A stretch of 64,000 bases of DNA from Isoptericola sediminis (GCF_013085345.1 NZ_JABFAJ010000015.1:62001-126000); one strand, 5' to 3'. Numbered from the stretch's first letter, positions 1 through 10,522 are shown. Translations and numbers: made by a program. The notes: generated by a model from the sequence alone, not told the origin.

Positions 1-199
1 GCTCGAAGATGTCGAGATCATGGTCCGGCCTGATGTCGAAGATCTCGTTGACCTGGTCGAGCATCTCCCGGTGCTGGCCGGTCACGACGGTGACGGAGTC
101 GAGGACGTCGCTCGCCTCCAGCGCCTTGATGACGGGTGCGACCTTGATCGCCTCCGGGCGTGTGCCATAGACGGTCATGATGAGGGGGCGCTGTTTCAC
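1..199 (-). CDS. wecB: UDP-N-acetylglucosamine 2-epimerase, N-terminal part (cut by window edge)
   Basis: Only the first 66 codons lie in the window. The protein starts VKQRPLIMTVYGTRPEAIKV and keeps the GTRPEAIK motif and the TGQH segment typical of non-hydrolysing UDP-GlcNAc 2-epimerases, which convert UDP-GlcNAc to UDP-ManNAc for surface glycans. The GTG start at 199 lies 5 bases after the stop of the ABC ATPase, with a GGGAAAG-like ribosome site upstream; the internal ATG at 178 is an alternative. It is probably the third gene of a leftward operon with the polysaccharide ABC exporter. The family call is firm; the exact substrate is inferred. Confidence 0.85.
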   Translation of the reverse strand, partial: MKQRPLIMTVYGTRPEAIKVAPVIKALEASDVLDSVTVVTGQHREMLDQVNEIFDIRPDHDLDIFE

Positions 200-204
200 G
201 GCGG

Positions 205-1146
205 CTACTTTCCCTGAGCTCTCGGTGGGGCGGTCTTGCTGCTGCGGACGTGGCGAGGGGTGTACAGCCGGGGCTGCACGCTCTCCTCCACCTGGACGTA
301 GGTCTGCTCGCGTTCGGAGAAGGCCGTCTCGATGATCTGCTTCGCCTCCTCGGGCTTCTCCTTCGCGACGGCCCAGGCCCACTTGCGGTAGCGGAGCGCG
401 ACGTCCTGCGCAGGGCCGTCGAGGACGAGGCGGCCGTGGTTGAGCCAGATGGCCCGGGTGCAGGTCTCTTCGATCGTCTGGGCGGCGTGACTGACCAGGA
501 ACACCGTTCCGGCTCCTTGCCGGAGTCGCTGCATGCGCGCTTCGCTCCGCTCACGGAAGGCAGCATCACCCGTCGCCAGGGCCTCGTCGATCAGCAGGAT
601 GTGCGGATTGGCAGCGGTCGCGATGGCGAACCGCAGCCGGGCTCCCATGCCGGAGGAGTAGGTCTTCATCGGCAGGTAGATGGATTTGCCGAGGCCCGCG
701 AGCTGCGTGACGTCCGGCACGGCCTCCTCGGCCTGCTCGGGGGTCAGCCCCATTGCCAGGCAGCCGAGACGGATGTTCTGCTCGCCAGAGAGCTCCGGTA
801 CCAGTGCGGCGTTCACGCCGATCAGCACGGGCGTGCTCTCCGCGAGAACCCGTCCCTTGGCGGGGTTCTCCAGGCCGGCGATGATGCGCAGCAACGTGCT
901 CTTGCCGGAGCCGTTCTGGCCGACGAGCCCGATCTGTTCCCCGGACTTGGCGACGAAGGAGATGCCGGACAGCGCGCGGACGAGCACCTTCGGGTCGTTG
1001 CCGAACACCGTGCGGCCCACCCGCTTGACGAAGTTGGCTCCGCGGCGGCGTTCGGCAGCGTCAGTCGACGGCACGCGGTAGCGCACATGCACGTCCTGGA
1101 CAGCCACCGTCGCATGGGCGAAGGGATCGATCTCAGGCCTGGCCAT
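205..1146 (-). CDS. ABC transporter ATP-binding protein for polysaccharide/teichoic acid export (Wzt/TagH-like)
   Basis: A 313-residue ATPase that powers export of a lipid-linked glycan together with the permease encoded just upstream. Visible motifs are Walker A GQNGSGKST (residues 76-84), the signature YSSGM (163-167) and Walker B HILLIDEAL (182-190). The signature is the YSSGM form usual in the O-antigen/teichoic acid export subfamily rather than LSGGQ. A charged C-terminal extension of about 60 residues follows the ATPase core; whether it binds glycan is unknown. The ATG at 1146 gives MARPEID and overlaps the permease end by 14 bp, which suggests coupled translation. A longer in-frame version starting upstream is less likely because it would run deep into the permease gene. 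Confidence 0.9.
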   Translation of the reverse strand: MARPEIDPFAHATVAVQDVHVRYRVPSTDAAERRRGANFVKRVGRTVFGNDPKVLVRALSGISFVAKSGEQIGLVGQNGSGKSTLLRIIAGLENPAKGRVLAESTPVLIGVNAALVPELSGEQNIRLGCLAMGLTPEQAEEAVPDVTQLAGLGKSIYLPMKTYSSGMGARLRFAIATAANPHILLIDEALATGDAAFRERSEARMQRLRQGAGTVFLVSHAAQTIEETCTRAIWLNHGRLVLDGPAQDVALRYRKWAWAVAKEKPEEAKQIIETAFSEREQTYVQVEESVQPRLYTPRHVRSSKTAPPRAQGK

Positions 1147-2074
1147 AGGACTCCTCCCCCTGCCAGAAGAAGAGGAATCCGATGGCCAGCGAGCCGACTG
1201 CCCAGGCCCCGAGCCCGATCCAGGTCCCCGCATCGGGCACCGTGGCGTACAGGAGACAGTCCCGTGCCGCGTCCAGGACCATGTACATCGGGTTGGCTTC
1301 CATGATCCCGACGATCCAGGGGTATTCCTCGAACCGGTCGATGGAGAAGAACACCGCCGAGGCGTAGAGCCAGATGCGCATGCCGACGCCCAGGAGTTGA
1401 GCGATGTCCGGGATCACGGTGGTCATCCGCGCGAAGAGCAGAGCGAGGCCCGTTGCGAGCATCACCTGGAGGGTAAGGACGACAGGGAAGAGCAAGGCCG
1501 CCGCCGTCCAGTCCTCGTCCTCGGGTAGCAGGCCGATGATGAGGAGCATGGCCGCGAGCGTCGGGATCAAGTTGAGGATGCTCCGCAGCACGACCGAGAT
1601 CGGCAGCGAGGCGCGGGGGAACGTGAACGCGCGGATGAGGTTGCGCCCGCTCTGGATCGACTTCGCACCGTTGGTCACGCACTGCGTCGTGAACTGGAAC
1701 AGGAAGACCCCGATGACCAGGTAGCCGAGAAAGTTCTCGATACCCCTGCTGGTGTTCAGGATGAGGCCGAAGATCAAGTAGTAGGCGAGGCCGTTGAGGA
1801 CGGGGTTGATGACGAGCCAGGCCTGGCCGAGCAGGGTCTGGCGGGTTCCGCTGGTGACCTTGGCGCGGGCCTCGGCCCACAGGAAGTGTCGACGGCCCCA
1901 GAGCTGGCTCAGGTACGTCGAGATTGGTGGACGCGCTCCGACCTGTGTGAGACGGTCGGTCGACACGACCTCGAGCGCCTTCTGCTGCCCCGTGAAGATC
2001 TCCTTGTAGAGATCCGCGACATCGGCCGATGTCGCGGACGACGTCGGCTGCGGTGTGGGGACCGGGGCACTCAT
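1133..2074 (-). CDS. ABC-2 type polysaccharide export permease (Wzm/TagG-like)
   Basis: A 313-residue inner-membrane protein with about six hydrophobic segments, starting MSAPVPTPQP. The stretch around LGQAWLVINPVLNGLAYY and the later AFTFPRASLPIS match ABC-2 permeases that export O-antigen or teichoic acid-like polymers. An N-terminal cytosolic region of about 60 residues precedes the first membrane segment. The ATG at 2074 was chosen; an ATG three codons upstream (2083) is equally possible. It is first in the leftward operon permease-ATPase-wecB and diverges from rmlB, so the 2084-2203 gap must carry both promoters. Confidence 0.9.
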   Translation of the reverse strand: MSAPVPTPQPTSSATSADVADLYKEIFTGQQKALEVVSTDRLTQVGARPPISTYLSQLWGRRHFLWAEARAKVTSGTRQTLLGQAWLVINPVLNGLAYYLIFGLILNTSRGIENFLGYLVIGVFLFQFTTQCVTNGAKSIQSGRNLIRAFTFPRASLPISVVLRSILNLIPTLAAMLLIIGLLPEDEDWTAAALLFPVVLTLQVMLATGLALLFARMTTVIPDIAQLLGVGMRIWLYASAVFFSIDRFEEYPWIVGIMEANPMYMVLDAARDCLLYATVPDAGTWIGLGAWAVGSLAIGFLFFWQGEESYGQA

Positions 2075-2170
2075 CGCGTGCATCTTAGAGGGTATGGCGT
2101 GACCGGATCCCCTCCGATGCCGCCACGTGGTCAACGAGATGGTCACGATTCGCCCTCGGTCGACCGCTAG

Positions 2171-3199
<1,029 letters not shown>

Positions 3200-3203
3200 G
3201 GGA

Positions 3204-3824
3204 TCAGCGGCGCCGCAGCGTCGCCAGGTAGTCCTCGACGACCTCGACGGCGGGCAGCAGGCCCTGCTCCTGGGCCTCGGCCAGCGTCGGCGCCGCCGCG
3301 TCCTTGTCAGAGAGCTGCAGGGTGATCGGTGACCCGTCGCGCGCCGTCGTCGGCCACGTGATCCCGATCGCCGGGTCCAGGGGATGCACCCCGTGGCCCG
3401 CCGCCGGGTCGTATCCCGACGAGCACAGGTACATCACCGTCGAGTCGTCCTCCAGGGACAGGAAGGCGTGGCCCAGGCCCTCGCCGACGTAGACGGCCCG
3501 CCGGTCGACGTCGTCGAGCAGCACGAAGTCCCACCGGCCGAACGTCGGCGACCCGACCCGGAGGTCGACGACGACGTCGAACACCGCGCCGCGGGGGCAC
3601 GTGACGTACTTGGCCTGGCCGGGCGGGACGTCGGTGACGTGGATGCCGCGCAGCACGCCGGCTGCCGAGACCGAGCAGTTGGCCTGCTGCAGGTCCAGCT
3701 CGTGGCCCAGGTGATCGGCGAACGTCGACGCCTTGAACCACTCGAGGAAGACGCCGCGCGGGTCGCCGTGCTGGCGGGGCGTGATCTCGTACGCGCCGGG
3801 CACTCCCAGCTCACTGAACTGCAC
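3204..3824 (-). CDS. rmlC: dTDP-4-dehydrorhamnose 3,5-epimerase
   Basis: A 206-residue cupin enzyme that epimerises C3 and C5 of the 4-keto sugar made by RmlB. It keeps the DPRG segment near residue 21, LRGIH with the probable catalytic His62, and the YLCSSGYDP segment found near the active-site tyrosine. The start is GTG at 3824 with GGGAGG about eight bases upstream. It faces rmlB tail to tail with only 4 bp between the stops and diverges from rmlD across 45 bp, so it forms its own transcription unit. Confidence 0.94.
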   Translation of the reverse strand: MQFSELGVPGAYEITPRQHGDPRGVFLEWFKASTFADHLGHELDLQQANCSVSAAGVLRGIHVTDVPPGQAKYVTCPRGAVFDVVVDLRVGSPTFGRWDFVLLDDVDRRAVYVGEGLGHAFLSLEDDSTVMYLCSSGYDPAAGHGVHPLDPAIGITWPTTARDGSPITLQLSDKDAAAPTLAEAQEQGLLPAVEVVEDYLATLRRR

Positions 3825-3869
3825 GGACGGCCTCCCGGTGTCGATGGTCCCGCCCCTAGGATGCTACGC

Positions 3870-4793
3870 ATGGCTCCCGTCGATCGGGCCCAGCGTTGGG
3901 CCGTCCTGGGTGCGGGCGGCATGCTCGGCCACGACCTCGTCGACGTCCTCACCGACGCCGGTGTCTCGGTACGGGCGTTCACGCACGCTGACCTGGACAT
4001 CACCGAGGCCGACGCCACCCGCCGCGCGCTCGCCGGGATCGACGTCGTCGTCAACGCCGCCGCTTGGACCGACGTCGACGGCGCCGAGACGCACGAGTCC
4101 GAGGCGATGGCCGTCAACGCCGTCGGCGCCGCTCACGTCGCCCGGGCCGCCCGGCTGGCCGGTGCGCGACTGGTCCACCTGTCCACCGACTACGTGTTCG
4201 ACGGCCACCACGCCGCCCCGTATCCGGAGGACGCGCCCACGGCGCCGGAGTCGGTCTACGGCCGCTCCAAGGCCGCGGGGGAGCGGGCCGTGCGCGACGA
4301 GGCCTTCGACCACCTGATCGTGCGCACCGCCTGGCTCTACGGCGCGCACGGACACTGCTTCCCCCGCACGATCGCCCGGCTGGCCGCCGAGCGTGACCGT
4401 CTCGCGGTGGTGCACGACCAGGTGGGCCAGCCCACGTGGTCCCGAGACTTGGCCGAGCTGATCGTGCGGCTGGTCGCCGCCCGGGCACCGGCGGGCACCT
4501 ACCACGGCACCGCGTCCGGCCGGACGTCGTGGCACGGGTTCGCGCGACGCGTCCTGGCGGCCGCCGGGTCGTCGGTCCCGGTCGACCGGGTCCCGAGCGC
4601 GGCGTTCCCCCGGCCGGCGCGCCGCCCCCAGTTCTCCGTGCTCGGCCACGATGCGCTGCGCCGGGCCGGGGTGGAGCCGATCGGGGACTGGGCGGACCGC
4701 TGGGACGTCGCCGCGCCGTCGGTCCTGGCGGGGATCGCCGACGTGCGCGGGGCCCGGGAGGTCGGCTATCCGTCGAGCAGCGTGAGCAGGTAG
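3870..4793 (+). CDS. rmlD: dTDP-4-dehydrorhamnose reductase
   Basis: Last step of dTDP-L-rhamnose synthesis, NAD(P)H-dependent reduction of dTDP-4-keto-rhamnose. The 307-residue protein has GAGGMLG near residue 14, [12 protein letters not shown] and the YGRSKAAGE segment holding the catalytic Tyr and Lys. The ATG at 3870 has no clear ribosome site but follows a TAGGAT -10-like box (3856-3861) by eight bases, so a leaderless mRNA is likely; an in-frame ATG at 3861 is the alternative. Its last 28 bp overlap the 3' end of the opposite rmlA gene. Confidence 0.93.
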   Translation: MAPVDRAQRWAVLGAGGMLGHDLVDVLTDAGVSVRAFTHADLDITEADATRRALAGIDVVVNAAAWTDVDGAETHESEAMAVNAVGAAHVARAARLAGARLVHLSTDYVFDGHHAAPYPEDAPTAPESVYGRSKAAGERAVRDEAFDHLIVRTAWLYGAHGHCFPRTIARLAAERDRLAVVHDQVGQPTWSRDLAELIVRLVAARAPAGTYHGTASGRTSWHGFARRVLAAAGSSVPVDRVPSAAFPRPARRPQFSVLGHDALRRAGVEPIGDWADRWDVAAPSVLAGIADVRGAREVGYPSSSVSR

Positions 4794-5629
4794 GTGCCGT
4801 AGCCGGACTTCACGAGCGGCTCGGCCCGCGCGCGCAGCTCGTCGTCGGACAGGAACCCGCGCCGCCACGCCACCTCCTCCGGGGCGCCGATCTTGAGGCC
4901 CTGGCGCTGCTCCACCGTCCGCACGAAGTCGCTGGCGTCGATGAGCGAGTCGAACGTGCCCGTGTCCAGCCACGCAGTGCCGCGGGGCAGCACCTCGACG
5001 TGCAGGCGCCCCTGGTCCAGGTAGTGCCGGTTGATGTCGGTGATCTCGTACTCGCCGCGGGCCGACGGCGTCAGCCCCTTGGCGATCTCGACCACCTCGG
5101 CGTCGTAGAAGTACAGGCCCGGCACCGCGTACCGCGACCGCGGCCGGGCGGGCTTCTCCTCGATGGACTGGGCGATCCCGTCGTCGTCGAACTCGATGAC
5201 GCCGTACGCCGTCGGGTCGGCCACGCGGTAGGCGAAGATCGAGCCGCCGTCGACGTCGGTGAAGCGCTGGAGCTGGTCGCCCAGGCCCTGTCCGTAGAAG
5301 ATGTTGTCGCCCAGCACGAGCGCGGCCGGCCCGCCGGCGAGGAACTCCTTGCCGAGCACGAACGCCTGCGCCAGCCCGTTCGGCTCCTCCTGCACGGCGT
5401 ACTCCAGCGAGATGCCGAACTGCGAACCGTCCCCGAGCAGCCGCCGGAACTGCTCGGCGTCGTGCGGGGTGGTGATGACGAGGATGTCCCGGATCCCCGC
5501 GAGCAGCAGCGTCGACAGCGGGTAGTAGATCATCGGCTTGTCGTAGACGGGCACGAGCTGCTTGCTCACCCCGAGCGTGATCGGGTGCAGCCGCGTGCCG
5601 GACCCGCCGGCCAGGATGATGCCGCGCAT
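4766..5629 (-). CDS. rmlA: glucose-1-phosphate thymidylyltransferase
   Basis: First step of dTDP-rhamnose synthesis: dTTP plus glucose-1-phosphate gives dTDP-glucose. The 287-residue protein begins [16 protein letters not shown], the nucleotide-binding signature, followed by [17 protein letters not shown] and VLGDNIFYG; its length is normal for the family. The ATG at 5629 is fixed by this motif at the N-terminus, and no strong ribosome site is visible. The gene converges on rmlD with a 28-bp overlap of coding ends and diverges from the GIY-YIG gene across 147 bp. Confidence 0.95.
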   Translation of the reverse strand: MRGIILAGGSGTRLHPITLGVSKQLVPVYDKPMIYYPLSTLLLAGIRDILVITTPHDAEQFRRLLGDGSQFGISLEYAVQEEPNGLAQAFVLGKEFLAGGPAALVLGDNIFYGQGLGDQLQRFTDVDGGSIFAYRVADPTAYGVIEFDDDGIAQSIEEKPARPRSRYAVPGLYFYDAEVVEIAKGLTPSARGEYEITDINRHYLDQGRLHVEVLPRGTAWLDTGTFDSLIDASDFVRTVEQRQGLKIGAPEEVAWRRGFLSDDELRARAEPLVKSGYGTYLLTLLDG

Positions 5630-5776
5630 GGTGCCGATGATGTCACGCGTGATCTCACGAATACCTTCACGTCCTCTGGAATTCGCCCACTCCTGGAAGC
5701 GGACGGACGCGCGCCCGTTGGTAGCGTCATTCCTGCTTGCTGCCATTCTGAGGTCTGAGCGTGAGGGAGCACGTCG

Positions 5777-6742
5777 ATGGTGCGTCGTTCGCCGGGGTAT
5801 TTCGGTGTGAAGTGGGAGGCTTCGTCGAGCAGCAGTCTCGTGGATGCTCTGGGCTCGCGGAGCAGGTGCGGGATCTACCGTCTGCGTTTCGCCGACGGGA
5901 CGGCCTATGTCGGTCAGGCGATCGATGTCGTCCAGCGGTACAAGCAGCACGTCAAGGACTGGAATCCGCTGGAGATCGTGGGCCTCGACTTCCGCGTCGA
6001 GAAGCGGGAGGACCTGAGCCAGCGAGAGCTGGAGACGGTCTGGTACTTCGAGGGCGCGGGCAACCTGCGCAACAAGTTGTTGATGACGCTCTCCGATGGT
6101 GAGGGCTGCGCACTGAACGACGTCGTCCGACCGGAGGATCAGGACGCATGGGTACGAGGGGGCGAGGTCTCGTCGGGCGTGCAGGGGAACGCCGACGTCG
6201 GTTCGGAGCATGCGCCTTCGACCAAGCTGCGACGCCTGTTGGACCGCGAGGACTGGCCGGAGATCAGGGCGTTCTTGTCGACCTTCGTCCGGTCAGCGGT
6301 GATCGCTCCCGAAGCTACGGCAGGTCGGTTCTGGAGCGTCGAGCCGCTGCCGCGGGCCCGGCGTGACAATACCCTCGGCCGTGAGCTGGCCCGGGTGCAT
6401 TTCTATGGGCTGGACGTCCTGTCAGTCTTCGAGGTTCGGTCTCGACAGGGCGAACGTCTCGTCGCCAACGCCATCGTGGCCGAACCGGAGCTGAACGGGT
6501 GGGGTGAGCGCTGGAAGTGGCTCGTCACCGCGTTCAAGCTCTCCTCCTATGCCGGCGAGGGCAAGGGGCTGGGCTACTACCAGGACGTGAACTTCACGTC
6601 CCACCGGTCGATGACGGAGTTCTTCGAGCAGGTGCAGCTGCTGCGTGCCGCACGGGTGATGACACTTGCGCGGATGCGCCGGGGTGCCATCCAGACCAAG
6701 GGGCACACACCGGAGCTGTTGCGTCAGATCCTCGAGGAGTAG
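5777..6742 (+). CDS. GIY-YIG nuclease-domain protein
   Basis: A 321-residue protein with an N-terminal GIY-YIG-like domain: [10 protein letters not shown] at residues 32-41, then [16 protein letters not shown] at 43-58. GIY-YIG domains cut DNA in repair enzymes, homing endonucleases and phage-defence proteins. The C-terminal 200 residues match no family I recognise. The start ATG follows GAGGGAG by about nine bases. The gene is at the left edge of an accessory island and looks less GC-rich than the rml genes, which suggests transfer. Whether it is an active nuclease cannot be told from sequence alone, because only the two signature motifs and a nearby Arg are clear. Confidence 0.7.
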   Translation: MVRRSPGYFGVKWEASSSSSLVDALGSRSRCGIYRLRFADGTAYVGQAIDVVQRYKQHVKDWNPLEIVGLDFRVEKREDLSQRELETVWYFEGAGNLRNKLLMTLSDGEGCALNDVVRPEDQDAWVRGGEVSSGVQGNADVGSEHAPSTKLRRLLDREDWPEIRAFLSTFVRSAVIAPEATAGRFWSVEPLPRARRDNTLGRELARVHFYGLDVLSVFEVRSRQGERLVANAIVAEPELNGWGERWKWLVTAFKLSSYAGEGKGLGYYQDVNFTSHRSMTEFFEQVQLLRAARVMTLARMRRGAIQTKGHTPELLRQILEE

Positions 6743-6785
6743 GTGTTCCCCAAGGGTGCCTCCCGTCGTCCCGCGATCCCGGTCG

Positions 6786-8558
6786 TCAGCGGGAGGCGGT
6801 CCGTGAGGGTGCCGACAGCACGTAGTGAAACCCCTTGCCCCGGCGAGAGGGCCAGGCGGGCTCGACGAGGCCCTCGTCCTCGAGGATGCGGAGGGTTCCC
6901 CCGACGTTGGTGGGGGATGCGTCGACGAGCCCTCCGAGCTCGGTGGAGCTGATGCGTCCGCGTTCCCTCACGTAGTCCCGGGCGATGGTCTCGCGGCGGG
7001 GTATCGGCCGGGTGTACGCCAGCTCCTGGTCGAGGTCGGAGAGGCGCTCCCGCGCGGCGGACGTCAGTGTCCACACAGGGTCTGCGGAGTCAGGAACACC
7101 GTTGAGCCTCTGGACCAACGGTCGTCCTCCGACGGAAGCGCGTGAGAGTCGGGCGAGGACTCCTGAAGCCCGTTCGACGGTGTCCTGGATGAGACGAGAG
7201 CTCTGTAGCGGGTCGGTCCATCGACGATCGACCAGCTGTCGCAGGACGAGCAGAGTGTTGACGTCGTCGGACTGCTCGATCGGTTCGACCTCGTCGAGCC
7301 AGGCGACGCACGGTTCGTCCACCTCCTCGGCGATCAGCGACGCCCGAACGTTCGGTCCGCTGATCTCCTCGATCTGCGGCCGGGGGTGGCCGCGTCGAAT
7401 CATCTCGCCGATCATCCGGTCCACGCCCACGCCCTCTCTCTCAGCCACGCGGAGTGCCGCGAGGAGCTCGCTGAGGGCACGGTTCCGTGACCTGGACGGG
7501 TGCGTGATGATGTTGTCCGGCGTCACGCCACCCACGAAGCCGCCGGGGCTCGTGACGCGCAGAGACCGGCCGACCTGCTCGACAAGGGTGGGCTCCGGGC
7601 TTGCCCACTCGCGATGGGCGACACCGTTGACGACCGCCTCGCGTGCGGCGCGCAGGGGGATCTCTCGCTGCTGCCCGATCACGAGCCCTCGTCGGACGTG
7701 CACAGCCGGCGTGTTGGCCTCGAGGGCTGCCAGCAGCTCGCCGAGCTCTTCGAGCAGCGACCGGTCGCGGCGTCGCACTCGGGTCAGGCTGTCGCCGCCC
7801 TGGTGCTCACGCTTGACGTAGTCGAGACACGGGTCCCCGCGGCCGACGAACGCGATGACGCCGGCGTTGGTGAGGTATCCGTCCGGGGTCACAACATTCA
7901 GCCGGCGGAGCAGGTCGAGGTCCGGCTGTCGTGCGAGCTCCGCTGCGTGCGGCTCTGTCGAAGCCAGCAGCATGTCCCGAGCCTGCTGCACGGCGCCCGG
8001 TCGGACCTGATCGGCGGTGACGGTCGACGGGTCGGAAGACCAGTCGTAGTGCAGGGCGGCCATCCGTTTCGCATGCCAGGTGTGGGGATCGACGTCGACG
8101 CAGTTGGCACCCACGCGCCATCGGATCCGGCCGTCGACGCGGATCGGCTCCAACGCCTGAGGCGCAAGGACCACCAGGAGCCTGGTGCCGCGACAGGTGC
8201 GGACCCCGATGTCAACGGTGAGAGACCGGCTGCTCAGTTCCCACAGCCGATGGCGCAGCCAGTCGGCATCGAGCTCGGTGCCGATCAGGTCGCCGTCGTC
8301 GGAGACGCCGACGATGAGCGCTCCGCCGCCGGGAGTGTTGGCCATGCAGGCGGCCGCAGCGGCCAGCTCCCTGGCTGCCAGTTCGTTGTTCGCTAGTCCG
8401 GGTCCGACCGCGCCGCTCTTGTCCCGGCGGCCGTGTTCTTCCTTGAGGTCGACGACTTGTCGCTCGACGCTCTCGTCCACGGGGCGGCCGTCGTCGAGGG
8501 CGTCGAGGATCGAACGCACGGCGATCTGGACCGGGCTGTCGTCGAAGAGTGTGTTCAT
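6786..8558 (-). CDS. AlbA_2/Schlafen-type DNA-binding ATPase-like regulator with C-terminal winged helix
   Basis: A 590-residue protein. Residues about 30-170 fit the AlbA_2 (Schlafen AlbA) domain, with VDLKEEHGRRD and the GGGALIVGVSDDG loop. The central part holds the motif REAVVNGVAHREW and SPGGFVGG, which resemble the C-terminal ATPase-like half of 'RecG-like' regulators. The last 80 residues look like a winged helix (SSTELGGLVDASPTNVGGTLRILEDEGLV). Such proteins are usually transcription regulators found in accessory regions. The ATG at 8558 follows GAGGTGAG. A perfect AT-rich palindrome lies 22-45 bp upstream and is a likely self-control operator. Confidence 0.75.
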   Translation of the reverse strand: MNTLFDDSPVQIAVRSILDALDDGRPVDESVERQVVDLKEEHGRRDKSGAVGPGLANNELAARELAAAAACMANTPGGGALIVGVSDDGDLIGTELDADWLRHRLWELSSRSLTVDIGVRTCRGTRLLVVLAPQALEPIRVDGRIRWRVGANCVDVDPHTWHAKRMAALHYDWSSDPSTVTADQVRPGAVQQARDMLLASTEPHAAELARQPDLDLLRRLNVVTPDGYLTNAGVIAFVGRGDPCLDYVKREHQGGDSLTRVRRRDRSLLEELGELLAALEANTPAVHVRRGLVIGQQREIPLRAAREAVVNGVAHREWASPEPTLVEQVGRSLRVTSPGGFVGGVTPDNIITHPSRSRNRALSELLAALRVAEREGVGVDRMIGEMIRRGHPRPQIEEISGPNVRASLIAEEVDEPCVAWLDEVEPIEQSDDVNTLLVLRQLVDRRWTDPLQSSRLIQDTVERASGVLARLSRASVGGRPLVQRLNGVPDSADPVWTLTSAARERLSDLDQELAYTRPIPRRETIARDYVRERGRISSTELGGLVDASPTNVGGTLRILEDEGLVEPAWPSRRGKGFHYVLSAPSRTASR

Positions 8559-8579
8559 CGGGCCCCGCTCACCTCGATC

Positions 8580-8603
8580 ATAATTAACAGGTGTGTTAAT
8601 TAT
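8580..8603. promoter_or_regulatory. AT-rich inverted repeat, probable operator of the AlbA_2 regulator
   Basis: Perfect 10-bp arms ATAATTAACA and TGTTAATTAT are separated by GGTG. The element is almost pure A/T in a very GC-rich genome and lies just upstream of the regulator start at 8558. Its symmetry and placement suggest a dimeric DNA-binding protein, most simply the AlbA_2/winged-helix protein itself. It may overlap the promoter -10 region. Confidence 0.6.
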
Positions 8604-8724
8604 AGGAGAGGCGGCCGGGAGGCGTGAGGTATAGGCAAGTGGCGCCGTCACGAGTCGGCGTGCCCCGACCCCTGCCGGACCATCGGCGTCATGCGCTAGT
8701 GTGACGCCCACCACAACCGAAAAC

Positions 8725-8759
8725 GGCCCCGGCGAGTGCGCCAACACTCGTCCGAGGCC
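8725..8759 (+). other. Stem-loop in the leader of the HTH-DUF1016 pair
   Basis: The left arm (8725-8738) and right arm (8745-8759) can pair over about 13 bp with one mismatch and one bulge around the loop CGCCAA; both arms contain CGAGTG/CACTCG. The ATG of the HTH gene follows 29 bases downstream at 8789. There is no T-run. Similar GC hairpins are seen ahead of HTH genes in actinobacterial mobile elements, so an attenuator or RNA role is possible, but this is inference. Confidence 0.45.
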
Positions 8760-8788
8760 TGACCACGTCGAGAGAACGGACCTCTCTG

Positions 8789-9460
8789 ATGGCTACGGCC
8801 GACGATATCAGCGCGCCCCCGCCACCCCCGGTGCGCCTCAACGCCTATGCGCCGCTGTGGCGCCTCGTCGACGCCCTGGCCGCCGCCGGCTGGGGTGACC
8901 TGCGCGACGCCCCGCAGAGCGTGCGCAGCTACCTGCTCGCCCTGGCCCGGCTCGCCGACGCGCGCTCGGCCGTCGTCGAGACCACCGACGCCCAGGCGGC
9001 CGAACGCGCGGGAGTCTCCGTGCGCACCGTCATCCGGGCGCGTACATGGCTCCAGCACCGCGGCGTCGTGGTGATGCTCCGGCGCGGTGCCCGGCAGGGT
9101 CTGCGCGGCGTGCCGTCCCTGCTGCAGGTGCCCAAGCGGGTGCTGGTCGCGCTGCTGCCCGCCGCCCGACGTGCGAAGGACGCCCGCGCCCGACGTCGGG
9201 CCGCCCGGCCGGGCGGAGCGCCCGGTCTGCGCGTCCCCAACCTGACACGGTGGCAGGCTTTCCCCTCCTGGCGGAGGAAGACGGCGCCGCCCGCCGCGCC
9301 GCCGTCGTCGGGCGCTCGACGACGCCCGTCGCCCGTCCAGGAACGCCTGCGTGCCGAGGCCGCAGCGGCCTCCGCGCACCCGCCGCGCGCCGCGACGATC
9401 GCCGCCACACGGGCGGCGGTGCGCTCCCTGTCGGTGGCTGCCGGGAGGGTAAGCGCGTGA
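8789..9460 (+). CDS. Helix-turn-helix domain protein of an accessory element
   Basis: A 223-residue basic protein. Residues about 66-95 (TDAQAAERAGVSVRTVIRARTWLQHRGVV) form a clear helix-turn-helix; the C-terminal half is rich in Ala, Arg and Pro and shows no known domain. It may be a plasmid- or element-type replication or transcription regulator, but no specific family can be assigned. Its TGA overlaps the GTG of the DUF1016 gene by 4 bp, so the two are translated together. A stem-loop precedes it at 8725-8759. Confidence 0.55.
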   Translation: MATADDISAPPPPPVRLNAYAPLWRLVDALAAAGWGDLRDAPQSVRSYLLALARLADARSAVVETTDAQAAERAGVSVRTVIRARTWLQHRGVVVMLRRGARQGLRGVPSLLQVPKRVLVALLPAARRAKDARARRRAARPGGAPGLRVPNLTRWQAFPSWRRKTAPPAAPPSSGARRRPSPVQERLRAEAAAASAHPPRAATIAATRAAVRSLSVAAGRVSA

Positions 9461-10507
9461 CCGGAACCGAGATGGACAACGACCCACCGGGATACGTGGA
9501 GCTGCTCGCCGATCTCAAGGCACGGGTGCGCGGGACACGTTTTCGAGCGGCGCGTGCCGCCAACACGGAGGTCCTGAGGCTGCACTGGTCGATCGGTCGC
9601 GACATCCTGCAGCGTCAGCAGGAATCCGGGTGGGGGAGCAAGGTCGTCGATCGCCTGGCCGCCGACCTCAAGCGCGAGTTCCCCGAGCAGAGAGGCTGGT
9701 CACGCCGCAACCTGCTCTACATGCGCAGGGCCGCAGAGGTCTGGCCGACCGAGACTGAATTTGTGCAACAGGCCGTTGCACGATTGCCGTGGGGGCACCT
9801 CACCGTGCTGCTGGACCGACTCGCCACACGTGAGGAGCGCGACTGGTATGCCGACAGAGCGGGCGCCGAGGGATGGTCCCGCGCCGTCCTCGAGCACCAG
9901 ATCGCGATGGACCTGCGCGGTGCCCTCGGAGCAGCGCCGTCCAACGTCGCGGATGCCCTCGTCGGGCCGGACTCCGAGCTCGCCCAGCAGCTCGTCAAGG
10001 ACCCGTACGTGTTCGAGCACCTCGCCTTCGCCTCGTCGCAGCGGGAACGTGACATCGAACAGGCCCTGATGGACCGTCTGCAGGACGCTCCTGGAGTTCG
10101 GGCGCCACATGGCCCTCGTCGGCAGGCAGTACCGGCTGGTGCTGGACGACGGCGCCGAGTTCGTCATGGACCTCGTGCTGTTCCACACCCGGCAGCTCCG
10201 CTACGTCGTCGTCGAGCTCAAGGTCTCGTCGTTCGAGCCGGGGCACCTCGGGCAGCTCGGAGCCTACGTCGCCGCGGTCGACGACCAGCTCCGCGATCCT
10301 CAGATCCACGCGCCGACGGTGGGCATCCTGCTGTGCACCGGCAAGAGCGGTGCCACCGTCCAGTACTTGCTGGCCTCCACGGCGGTGCCGGTCGCCGTCG
10401 CCGACTACCGCGGGTTGCCGGCTGATGCCCGTGCGGCGTTGCCCAGCGAGGTCGAGCTCGAGGCGATCGTCGACGCCGAGCTGCGGGGGCGGGCGGACGA
10501 CACGTAG
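9457..10507 (+). pseudogene. DUF1016/YhcG-like PD-(D/E)XK nuclease, interrupted by a frameshift
   Basis: The N-terminal part starts at GTG 9457 (VTGTEMDNDPPGYVELLADL) and runs to about 10090 with the family's N-terminal features (LHWSIGRDILQRQQ, GWSRRNLLYMRRAAEVWP, WGHLTVLLDRL). The nuclease part continues in another frame from about 10094: LLEFGRH, MALVGRQYRLVLDDGAEF, then a D...ExK core in MDLVLFHTRQLRYVVVELK, ending at 10507. The two pieces join smoothly if a change of +1 or -2 bases is assumed near 10083-10095. DUF1016 proteins of about 350 residues normally have both parts. The break may be a real mutation or a sequencing error in GC-rich DNA. Such nucleases often travel with defence or restriction genes. 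Confidence 0.75.
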
Positions 10508-10522
10508 GCACAGCGCCCCGGG

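Noticed and set aside
10070-10110. Programmed frameshift in the DUF1016 gene
   Set aside because: There is no slippery run or following pseudoknot that I can see, and the family is normally encoded in one frame.
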